Assembly (NCBI GenBank): GCA_934215405.1
Contig: CAKPZU010000126.1
Coordinates: 1-5,448, forward strand
DNA from: an uncultured Bacilli bacterium
Lineage (GTDB): Bacteria; Bacillota_I; Bacilli_A; RFN20; CAG-631
Direction of reading: 5' to 3'
DNA length: 5,448 nt
Part shown: piece after piece, positions 1-5,448 of the stretch
Layout of the letters: each line of letters begins with the position of its first letter
Numbering within the stretch: the stretch's first letter is position 1
Notes under the pieces: model-generated
What the model saw: only the letters and a program-made list of their open reading frames with translations
What the model was told of the DNA's origin: nothing
Databases searched by the model: none
Translations under genes and position numbers: made by a program

Positions 1-896
1 ATATAATATACTGATAAAGCATCTATTACCCCAGATGAATTATTAATATTTATTAAAGACTCTCCTTCATTATTTAAATGACAACCTTCAATATGTAATG
101 AATTAATAGTAAAAGCTCTAACACCATCTAATGTTAAGGCATTTCTACATTTTGTATGCTCAAGATTAATTTGCGTAAATGTTGCTTCACTTTCCTCTCC
201 AGCTAAATACATTAATGAGTCAACCTCTTTGTGTTGTGAAATAATATAAATATTATTATAAACATTTCCAGTTCGAATATTTGATTCAAAATCAATTCCT
301 CTAAAAGAAAAATCAATTATTTCAAGAGTATCATATGTTACTGAAAATGAAGCTTGATTTTCTTCATTATCACCATAAATTGCTGTACCGCAATCAGTAA
401 AACGACAATTTCTAATAGCACTTCCTCTTTGTAATGAATAACCATTACTTCCAGTTTTTAAGCCAACTCTTTCTCCTTGAAGCTCATTGCCATTAACAAT
501 TCCTTTTTTAAAGCCAATTGTTACGTTTTCGATTACACAAGTTCTTCCTGCTTCAATAACGCAAGTATTTAATGATGTATCAGTAGAATAAATAAATGTT
601 TGAAAAACACCTGCCCCTATTAAGTTACAATTAAAAAGCTGAATTGGCTTTGATACATAATAAGTTCCAGCTGGAACATAAATACTTTTATTAGCAAGAG
701 CTGCTTTGGCAAAGGCATTATAATCATCCTTCGTATCATCACCTTTAGCACCATAATCTAAAATATTAACATAAGCTTCACTATTAGCTGCATTATTACT
801 AGTGCTTTCATTAATGCTGCTATTATTTGCTGAATTGCAACTATTAATGAATAAAGCTGATAATAAACATAAATATACTAAATTATTTCTTTTCAT
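1..896 (-). CDS. Beta-helix lipoprotein, pectate lyase 3-like (3' end off window)
   Basis: Predicted secreted, lipid-anchored protein with a right-handed beta-helix, probably acting on or binding a polysaccharide at the cell surface. I translated 298 residues from the ATG at 896; the frame is still open at base 1, so the C-terminus is missing. Residues 1-20 form a short lipoprotein signal peptide (MKR start, hydrophobic core, lipobox INSC with Cys20). Residues 21-41 are an Asn/Ser-rich linker. Residues 45-66 carry the LDYGAKGDDTKDD motif, followed by SIYVPAGTY at 71-79; both are hallmarks of the Pectate_lyase_3/GH28-related family. Beyond that come beta-helix-like rungs with repeated short strands and Asn/Cys turns (such as IRNCRFTDCG and LHIEGC). 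The gene begins one base after the upstream permease stop, so it is co-transcribed and probably translationally coupled. Catalytic residues cannot be assigned from this fragment. Lyase, hydrolase or a non-catalytic binding role all remain possible. Confidence 0.85.
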   Translation of the reverse strand, partial: MKRNNLVYLCLLSALFINSCNSANNSSINESTSNNAANSEAYVNILDYGAKGDDTKDDYNAFAKAALANKSIYVPAGTYYVSKPIQLFNCNLIGAGVFQTFIYSTDTSLNTCVIEAGRTCVIENVTIGFKKGIVNGNELQGERVGLKTGSNGYSLQRGSAIRNCRFTDCGTAIYGDNEENQASFSVTYDTLEIIDFSFRGIDFESNIRTGNVYNNIYIISQHKEVDSLMYLAGEESEATFTQINLEHTKCRNALTLDGVRAFTINSLHIEGCHLNNEGESLININNSSGVIDALSVYY

Positions 897-897
897 A

Positions 898-1785
898 TTA
901 TTCCTTCACGCTACCTACAACGAGTCCTTTCTTAAAATGTTTTTGTACAAATGGGAATGATATAATAATTGGAATTATTGATAAAATTACCCCGGCTGCT
1001 CTTATTGATTCAGCTGAAATATTTGGGTAAACCTGATCTAAAGCTATTATACCACTATGATCTGAGCCTTTTCCTACTAAAATGTATTGGAAATATGAAG
1101 CAAGTGGATAGTTTTGAATATTATTATTTAATAGCATACCATCAAACCAGCTATTCCAATGCCATACTAATGAAAATAAGGTAATAGTTGCAATTGAAGC
1201 CATTGATAATGGTACATATATTTTAAATAATATTTGAAAATGACTAGCTCCATCCATTATGGCAGCTTCTTCTAAAGCTCGTGGTAATTGTCTATAAAAA
1301 TTAGATAATAAAATTATTGAATATACCGGTACAGCTCCTGGAAGTATTAAAGCCCAAAATGAATCAATTAAATGTAGTTTTACTAATAAGAAATACCAAG
1401 GCACTATTCCTCCACCAACAAGCATTGTTATAAATAAAATCCAAATATAAACTGTTCTAGCTTTAAATTTTTTTGAGGATTTTGAAAGTGGATAAGCTGT
1501 TATTATAGCAAATAAAACATTTGTTGGTACCCCAACTAAAACACGTAAAACTGATATTTTAAGTGATCTCCAAAATTGGCTTTCCTTTAAAATGTATTTA
1601 TAAGCATCTAAATTCCAGCCCATTGGCCACATTGTTACATTTCCTAAATTAATATTAGCCTTACTTGAAAATGATAAAGCAAACATATTTAAGAAAGGAA
1701 ACAAGCATAAAAATGCTAGAAATACCATTATAATTATTGCAACAATTTCAGTTGCTTGCATCTTTTTTAACTTATGATTTTTCAT
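898..1785 (-). CDS. ytcP: Carbohydrate ABC transporter permease, YtcP/LplC type
   Basis: Inner-membrane permease of a CUT1-type sugar ABC importer; it pairs with the LplB-type permease encoded just upstream to form the channel. With the ATG at 1785 it is 295 residues, the usual length of the family. About six hydrophobic segments are visible, the first around residues 12-35 (rich in Ile/Val/Leu). The ATPase-docking EAA loop is at about 172-180 (EEAAIMDGA), followed by a conserved Pro about 12 residues later. The C-terminal KKGLVVGSVKE is the typical YtcP ending. The frame extends upstream to a TTG at 1791, but that lies only three bases from the AGAGG ribosome binding site, whereas the ATG at 1785 is nine bases from it, so I chose the ATG. 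It sits between the other permease gene and the beta-helix gene with almost no gaps. The symbol reflects family resemblance; the substrate is unknown. Confidence 0.93.
   Translation of the reverse strand: MKNHKLKKMQATEIVAIIIMVFLAFLCLFPFLNMFALSFSSKANINLGNVTMWPMGWNLDAYKYILKESQFWRSLKISVLRVLVGVPTNVLFAIITAYPLSKSSKKFKARTVYIWILFITMLVGGGIVPWYFLLVKLHLIDSFWALILPGAVPVYSIILLSNFYRQLPRALEEAAIMDGASHFQILFKIYVPLSMASIATITLFSLVWHWNSWFDGMLLNNNIQNYPLASYFQYILVGKGSDHSGIIALDQVYPNISAESIRAAGVILSIIPIIISFPFVQKHFKKGLVVGSVKE
901..906 (-). promoter_or_regulatory. Ribosome binding site of the beta-helix gene, inside the permease 3' end
   Basis: On the minus strand the sequence reads AAGGAATAATATG. The AAGGAA Shine-Dalgarno core lies in the last two sense codons of the upstream permease gene, six bases separate its GG from the ATG at 896, and the TAA stop is one base before that ATG. 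This fixes the start and implies that the two genes are translated from one mRNA. Confidence 0.75.
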
Positions 1786-1794
1786 AAACAAAAA

Positions 1795-1799
1795 CCTCT
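1795..1799 (-). promoter_or_regulatory. Ribosome binding site of the YtcP-type permease, overlapping the LplB stop
   Basis: The minus strand reads TAGAGG followed by TTTTTGTTTATG. The AGAGG core shares bases with the TAG stop of the upstream permease (1798-1800) and ends nine bases before the ATG at 1785. This spacing supports the ATG rather than the TTG at 1791, and the overlap suggests translational coupling of the two permeases, as would suit equal production of two partner subunits. Confidence 0.75.
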
Positions 1800-2748
1800 A
1801 AAAAATTTGATAATCAGCAAATTTATAGGATAGATAATATCCTGCTGATACTAAAATGAAAGAAATAGCTGATTTAAAAATTGTTGCTGCAGTTGATAAG
1901 CCATAATCAGTTGCACTTCCAAAAGCATAATCATAAATAAATGTATCTAATATTTCCCCATTAGTTCTAGTGGCATCATTGATTAAATTATATACTTGGT
2001 CAAAGCCACCACTTAAAATATTTCCAATGCTAAGTAGAGCCATTAAAACTATTATTTGTCTAATTGATGGAATAGTTATATACCAGCTTTTCTTTAAAGA
2101 GCTAGCTCCATCAATATCAGCTGCTTCATACATTGAAGGATCAATTCCTTGAATAGCTGCAAAATAAATAATTGAGCCATAGCCGAATTCCTTCCAAACA
2201 TCACTTACAACAAAGGTAAATTTAATCCATTTATTATCGCCTAAGAAATAAATAGGCTGTAAGCCAAAGGCTTTAATTGCACTATTAATTATTCCCGATG
2301 AAGGTGATAAAATATCAACTAAAACTGTAGCAATTATTACCCAAGAGATAAAATGTGGTAAATAGATTAATGTTTGAATACCACTTCTAAAGCCTGTGCA
2401 TCTAATAGCATTTAATAATAATGCCACTATTACTGGAACTACTATACCTAAAATTGATTTTAAAACAGCTATGATAATTGTATTTATTATTATTTTTGTA
2501 AAATCAGGCAAAGAAAATAGTGTGTGAAAGTTTTCCATTCCAATCCATTTTTGAGCACCAAACAAACCCTTTGCCGGATTAAAGTCTAAAAAAGCAATCC
2601 TTAATCCATACAAAGGTATATAGTTAAAAATAATAACAAAAATAATTGCTGGTAAAACCATTAAATGCAAAGGAATATTATTCTTAAAGTTTTGGAGTCT
2701 TTTTTTTCTTTTATATTGCTTTTGTGTTTTAATACTTAAGGTTTCCAT
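1798..2748 (-). CDS. lplB: Carbohydrate ABC transporter permease, LplB type
   Basis: Inner-membrane permease subunit of a CUT1-type importer for oligosaccharides, expected to form a heterodimer with the YtcP-type protein. It has 316 residues, normal for LplB. A basic N-terminus (KTQKQYKRKKR, 7-17) precedes the first membrane segment at about 27-45. Further hydrophobic stretches lie at roughly 85-113, 124-147, 175-198, 229-247 and 287-308. The family signature YLPHFISWVI is at 129-138, and the EAA loop (YEAADIDGASS) is at about 207-217 with Pro227 in the expected downstream position. The gene starts 18 bases after the binding-protein stop codon. Its ribosome binding site, GAAAGG at 2758-2763, is weaker than that of the binding-protein gene, which fits the usual need for more binding protein than channel. 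The symbol is assigned by family; the substrate is not known. Confidence 0.93.
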   Translation of the reverse strand: METLSIKTQKQYKRKKRLQNFKNNIPLHLMVLPAIIFVIIFNYIPLYGLRIAFLDFNPAKGLFGAQKWIGMENFHTLFSLPDFTKIIINTIIIAVLKSILGIVVPVIVALLLNAIRCTGFRSGIQTLIYLPHFISWVIIATVLVDILSPSSGIINSAIKAFGLQPIYFLGDNKWIKFTFVVSDVWKEFGYGSIIYFAAIQGIDPSMYEAADIDGASSLKKSWYITIPSIRQIIVLMALLSIGNILSGGFDQVYNLINDATRTNGEILDTFIYDYAFGSATDYGLSTAATIFKSAISFILVSAGYYLSYKFADYQIF

Positions 2749-2766
2749 AAACTTATACCTTTCTTT

Positions 2767-4428
2767 TTATTTTCTTAAAGCGTTTACTTCTTCTGTAATT
2801 GTTTTACCACCTAATTTTTCAAATGTTTGAACAAATTGATCAAATGCAGAAATATCTGATGAACCAGTAATAATATTAACAAACACTTTGTTTTCTTCTT
2901 TTGAAATTAAGGTAATTTTACTAGCCATTGTTTTTGTTGGAGCACCAACAAATTCATTATATTTAATTAAATTATTAGTAACATAATAATTCATACTTTC
3001 ATAGACACAATCACTATCAGGATTATATCCTTTATCCCAAGACCATAAATTGCCTTTACCATTTTTGAAGGAAGTAATTTGATTATATATTTGTTTTGCC
3101 TCTCCTGTTAATGAGTCAAATGAATTATTTTCTTTAGCCTCTTTAATTTTTAAATAAGCATCTAAATTCTTTGTTGGAGGTTCTGGGGTAACTGGTGATA
3201 ATTTCCAAACACCAGCTCCTGTATCTGAAGGCATATAATACTTTTCAAAGTCACCATTTTCTCCCCAAATAGAATCAAGATAAACATTCATCAATTTAAT
3301 AATTGCTTCAGGGCGTGAACATTTATTTGTTGCAACCCACCAACCATATGTTCCCATATCAGCTTGTGACATGGCTTTAGAATTTGTACCACTAACGATA
3401 GGAAGTGCTACCCACTTGCATGTATCATCTATATTATATAATTCTTGTAAAGGATAATTACAGCCCCATTGCTCACAGAAAAACAATCCTGCTTTTCCTT
3501 GTGATAATGTTGAAGCTAGTGTTGAAGATGATTGTGAAACGAATTCCTTAGAAATAATACCATCTTTGTACCAACTTGCTAATTTTTCTAAGGCTTTTTT
3601 ACAATTTTGACTTGTTGAACCATATTCAAGCTTGCCATTTTCATTTTCAACCCAAATATTTGGATATGCATCATAAGCATTAAAGATTGATACTAGGCCA
3701 CCTAAATTTGACCAAATATCGCCTTGAAGTAAAATACCTTGTGTATCGTCTTTACTATTTCCATCTGGATCAAGTTCAATAAATGCTTTAGCAATTTTTT
3801 CTAAATCTTCAATTGTTTCTGGTCTTTCCTTTAAATTCAAATCAGGATATTTAGCGTTAAGTTTCTTTATCCAGTCTGTTCTTACATATAAAAATTGAGT
3901 TCTATCTATTGTTGAATACATTTGTGGAATTCCATAAAGCTTTCCATCAAAAGTACAAGAATTTAATTCTTCATTGCCTGTTATTTCCTTTAAATATGGT
4001 GAAGCATAATCGTTCCAATAATCATCTAAAGAAACAATACATTCAGCATCATATAATTCTTTAGCGGTTTTTTCATCAACAATCATAAATTCAGGAAGTT
4101 CATTAGAAGTCATAGCTAAATTGATTTTATTTTGATAATCCTCATTATTAGCAGCAATAAATTTATATGAAATTGTTAGATTTAGTTTATTTTTATAAAG
4201 TTCAGTAAAACGATTGTTAGTTATTGTTTCATCAGGATAATAATTCAATACCGTTGATTCAATTGTTGAATCAGCAATTCTAACAAGTTCAACATTTACT
4301 TCCTCATCATATTTTTTAAAAGGATCCTTATCTCCCTCTATTATAGAAACGCTATTTTGGTTTGCACAACTACTTGCTAATAATAAACCAACTAATGGTA
4401 ACATAGCTATTATTTTCTTTTTTTCCAT
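2767..4428 (-). CDS. lplA: Extracellular solute-binding lipoprotein, LplA/LipO (YtcQ) type
   Basis: Surface-anchored binding protein that captures an oligosaccharide and delivers it to the two permeases encoded next. It has 553 residues, normal for the large LplA/LipO/YtcQ group. Residues 1-21 are a lipoprotein signal peptide (MEKKK, hydrophobic core, LLASSC with Cys21). The mature domain shows the typical order: NNRFTELYKNKL at 71-82, the NLAMTSNELPEFMIVD segment at 103-118, DGKLYGIP at 161-168, RTDWIKKL at 183-190, a probable calcium-binding loop DPDGNSKDDTQG at 220-231, and GWWVATNKCSRPEA at 362-375. The C-terminus (FEKLGGKTITEEVNALRK) is the usual ending. The ATG at 4428 follows an AGGAGG site at nine bases. 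A hairpin precedes the gene. The family is clear, but the ligand cannot be predicted; the accompanying beta-helix protein suggests a plant or mucosal polysaccharide fragment. Confidence 0.94.
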   Translation of the reverse strand: MEKKKIIAMLPLVGLLLASSCANQNSVSIIEGDKDPFKKYDEEVNVELVRIADSTIESTVLNYYPDETITNNRFTELYKNKLNLTISYKFIAANNEDYQNKINLAMTSNELPEFMIVDEKTAKELYDAECIVSLDDYWNDYASPYLKEITGNEELNSCTFDGKLYGIPQMYSTIDRTQFLYVRTDWIKKLNAKYPDLNLKERPETIEDLEKIAKAFIELDPDGNSKDDTQGILLQGDIWSNLGGLVSIFNAYDAYPNIWVENENGKLEYGSTSQNCKKALEKLASWYKDGIISKEFVSQSSSTLASTLSQGKAGLFFCEQWGCNYPLQELYNIDDTCKWVALPIVSGTNSKAMSQADMGTYGWWVATNKCSRPEAIIKLMNVYLDSIWGENGDFEKYYMPSDTGAGVWKLSPVTPEPPTKNLDAYLKIKEAKENNSFDSLTGEAKQIYNQITSFKNGKGNLWSWDKGYNPDSDCVYESMNYYVTNNLIKYNEFVGAPTKTMASKITLISKEENKVFVNIITGSSDISAFDQFVQTFEKLGGKTITEEVNALRK

Positions 4429-4437
4429 ACGTATTTT

Positions 4438-4443
4438 CCTCCT
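4438..4443 (-). promoter_or_regulatory. Strong ribosome binding site of the solute-binding lipoprotein
   Basis: The minus strand reads AAAAAGGAGGAAAATACGTATG: a full AGGAGG core with nine bases to the ATG at 4428. It is the best ribosome binding site in the window and agrees with the binding protein being the most abundant part of the transporter. I could not find a convincing -35/-10 promoter in the short gap upstream of it. Confidence 0.8.
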
Positions 4444-4450
4444 TTTTAAA

Positions 4451-4484
4451 ATTTAAGGGCTTAATAAAAATTAAGCCTTTAAAT
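4451..4484 (-). terminator. Hairpin between the tandem-domain gene and the binding-protein gene
   Basis: An inverted repeat with a perfect 8-bp inner stem (4458-4465 with 4470-4477, sequences ggcttaat and attaagcc), a 4-base loop, one mismatch and an AT-only outer stem of about six more pairs. On the minus strand the inner stem is followed by CTTAAATTTT, a weak T-rich tail. It lies nine bases after the stop of the upstream gene. It may be a partial intrinsic terminator allowing read-through, or an mRNA-stabilising or processing hairpin that sets the level of the binding-protein message. The short, interrupted T-run makes full termination uncertain. Confidence 0.6.
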
Positions 4485-4492
4485 AAACTACT

Positions 4493-5448
4493 TTATAATG
4501 TGCCGTTAGCAATTGGATAATCGCTTAATAAATCGGCAGTCTTTTCATACTTAGTATATTTTATTGTATCGATTGCATATGCATCTTGCCATGATTCTAA
4601 TCTAATTCTACCACAAGTATAAGAACTTTCACTAATTTTATATAATAAATTGTCGTTAATGTAAATAGCTTTATCCCAACCTGCACATAGAATTTTAACA
4701 TTTACCATTTCATTATTTTTAAAGCCACTTTCAGATGTAAATAAAGTTTCTGGATCTTGATTCCAAACAGCCTTTTTAACAACCACTTTAGCATCTTGAA
4801 TTGATAAATAATAATTATTTGCATTATCCCATTCTCTAAAATGTAAAGTAAATGAAGACCAATCCACACTTCTATAAGTTAATTTAATATCCATTTCAAA
4901 AGCAACTACATCTCCATCATTTTGTGTGCCAATAATTGCTTGTCCATAATCTTGAGAATCATCCTTATAAATTTGACCTAATTCATTAATAGTAAATGTG
5001 CCACTCTTATCAGTCATTGTATTTAAAAAGGCTTCATTTGCTTGACGTTTTGCTTCAATTCTTTCTTGTTCTTCCTTAGTTACCTTATCAAATAAGTCCT
5101 TATAATCGATTAATAATTGATCATTATTTTCATATACTATGTAGTTTGCTTTATCAATGATATAAGAAGTTTGCCATGTGTTTAATCTAATTCTTCCAAC
5201 TGTATAGCTTCCTTCATTAATTTTATAAACTAAAGAATCGTTAATGAAGACATATTTTTCCCAACCTGAACAAATAATTTTTATATTTGTTTTAGTATTA
5301 TTTTTTATACCAGCAGTTTTATATAAAGCTTCAGTTTCTGCGCCCCAAGCTGCTTTTTTAATTACAACTTCACTATCTTGAATTGATAAATAATAATTAT
5401 TCGCTGTATCCCATTCTCTAAAGTATAGAGCCATTGCTGAATATGTTG
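4493..5448 (-). CDS. Protein with tandem jelly-roll (DUF1080/LamG-like) domains, 5' end off window
   Basis: The frame stays open through the right edge (codons for T-Y-S-A precede the Met at 5434), and that Met falls in the middle of a repeated domain, so the true start is outside the window. Numbering from this Met, 313 residues are seen. Copy A (up to residue 102) and copy B (142-296) share FREWD, ANNYYLSIQD, KNN, INDSL/INDNL, SYT, GRIRL and YE at a spacing of 194 residues, about 60% identical by eye. A charged helical segment (about 111-140, KEEQERIEAKR) joins them. The order of strands, the FRxxDxxNYYL block and the late GRIRLxxW block resemble concanavalin-like jelly-roll domains such as DUF1080/GH16-like or LamG-like modules, so a glycan-binding or glycosidase accessory role is likely but inferred. 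A catalytic domain, signal peptide or anchor may lie upstream. It precedes the transporter genes on the same strand and probably belongs to the same operon. Confidence 0.85.
   Translation of the reverse strand, partial: TYSAMALYFREWDTANNYYLSIQDSEVVIKKAAWGAETEALYKTAGIKNNTKTNIKIICSGWEKYVFINDSLVYKINEGSYTVGRIRLNTWQTSYIIDKANYIVYENNDQLLIDYKDLFDKVTKEEQERIEAKRQANEAFLNTMTDKSGTFTINELGQIYKDDSQDYGQAIIGTQNDGDVVAFEMDIKLTYRSVDWSSFTLHFREWDNANNYYLSIQDAKVVVKKAVWNQDPETLFTSESGFKNNEMVNVKILCAGWDKAIYINDNLLYKISESSYTCGRIRLESWQDAYAIDTIKYTKYEKTADLLSDYPIANGTL
4547..5011 (-). repeat. Tandem domain copy B (complete)
   Basis: Complete copy of about 155 residues, beginning near SGTFTINELGQ and ending near TKYEK. Its first part, absent from the visible copy A, looks like the opening strands of a concanavalin-like fold (VVAFEMDIKLTYRSVDWSSF leading into FREWD). 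Only 17 residues follow before the stop, so no sortase motif or C-terminal membrane anchor is present. Confidence 0.75.
4793..4819 (-). repeat. 27-base exact direct repeat, copy 1 (partner at 5375-5401)
   Basis: An exact 27-base match to 5375-5401, 582 bases apart (194 codons, the domain period). It encodes the NNYYLSIQD block in both domain copies; a second exact match of 16 bases follows at 4825-4840 and 5407-5422. It is best explained as part of the domain duplication, with synonymous positions conserved as well as the protein. Confidence 0.85.
5129..5448 (-). repeat. Tandem domain copy A (N-terminal part off window)
   Basis: Second half of a jelly-roll-like domain, matched at a constant offset by copy B. 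Conserved positions include FREWD, NNYYLSIQD, the Gly-Trp pair in CSGWEK, the INDSL turn and GRIRL followed by Trp. Copy A is one residue shorter than copy B in the loop before KNN. About 55 residues that should form its first strands lie beyond the right edge. Confidence 0.75.
5375..5401 (-). repeat. 27-base exact direct repeat, copy 2 (partner at 4793-4819)
   Basis: Partner of the repeat at 4793-4819, in the same orientation and reading frame within domain copy A. Recombination between the two would delete or add exactly one 194-codon unit without breaking the frame, so copy number could vary between strains. Confidence 0.85.

Noticed and set aside
1..896. Phage tail-spike identity for the beta-helix protein
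   Set aside because: Pectate-lyase-3-like folds also occur in tail spikes, but this one has a lipoprotein signal peptide and is coupled to a sugar importer, with no phage genes nearby.
969..1184. Plus-strand open frame of 71 codons
   Set aside because: It lies wholly inside the YtcP-type permease on the opposite strand, shows no family resemblance, and is an antisense shadow of a well-supported gene.
1970..2152. Plus-strand open frame of 60 codons
   Set aside because: It is antisense to the conserved LplB region including the EAA loop and matches no known family; it is a chance frame in AT-rich sequence.
4429..4492. Riboswitch or sigma-A promoter upstream of the binding-protein gene
   Set aside because: Apart from one simple hairpin, the 64-base gap is too short for a known aptamer, and no paired -35/-10 elements stand out from the AT-rich background.
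4493..5434. Treating the Met at 5434 as the true start of the tandem-domain protein
   Set aside because: The frame remains open to the window edge, the Met aligns with the middle of the second domain copy, there is no signal peptide, and the 14 upstream bases show no ribosome binding site. The gene is cut by the edge.
1..5448. Mycoplasma-type genetic code (TGA read as tryptophan)
   Set aside because: Low G+C raised the possibility, but conserved tryptophans checked in the frames use TGG, no internal TGA is needed, and stops are TAA or TAG. The absence of TGA stops alone is not decisive.

Overview
The window is very AT-rich (roughly 30% G+C by eye) and every gene I can support lies on the minus strand, so it is transcribed from right to left. 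The proteins read cleanly with TGG for tryptophan and TAA/TAG stops, so the standard bacterial code fits. Lipoprotein signal peptides, AGGAGG-type ribosome binding sites and an LplA/LplB/YtcP-type sugar ABC importer point to a low-GC Gram-positive (Firmicutes) bacterium. An uncultured gut or rumen member of the Bacilli or a relative is plausible, but genus and species cannot be told from this sequence.

The layout in transcription order is as follows. (1) At 5448-4493 is the 3' part of a gene whose start lies beyond the right edge; it encodes at least two tandem copies of a predicted jelly-roll, carbohydrate-associated domain. (2) A 64-base gap (4492-4429) holds a strong hairpin and an AGGAGG ribosome binding site. 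(3) At 4428-2767 is a 553-residue LplA/LipO-type solute-binding lipoprotein. (4) At 2748-1798 is the LplB-type permease. (5) At 1785-898 is the YtcP-type second permease, for which I prefer an ATG start over an upstream TTG. (6) At 896-1, running off the left edge, is a secreted lipoprotein with a pectate-lyase-3-like beta-helix domain, starting one base after the YtcP stop codon. No stretch of more than about 65 bases lacks a gene.

The genes make sense together as a Gram-positive polysaccharide-utilisation operon. Surface-anchored beta-helix and jelly-roll proteins would bind or cut a complex glycan, the lipoprotein would capture the oligosaccharides released, and the two permeases would import them. 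No ATPase is encoded here. This is usual for this importer family, which generally borrows a shared MsmX/UgpC-type ATPase encoded elsewhere. The substrate cannot be assigned from the sequence. I see no mobile element, CRISPR array, tRNA or rRNA, and no clear evidence of a wholly new system. The least explained parts are the tandem-domain protein and the tightly coupled beta-helix lipoprotein, both cut by the window edges.
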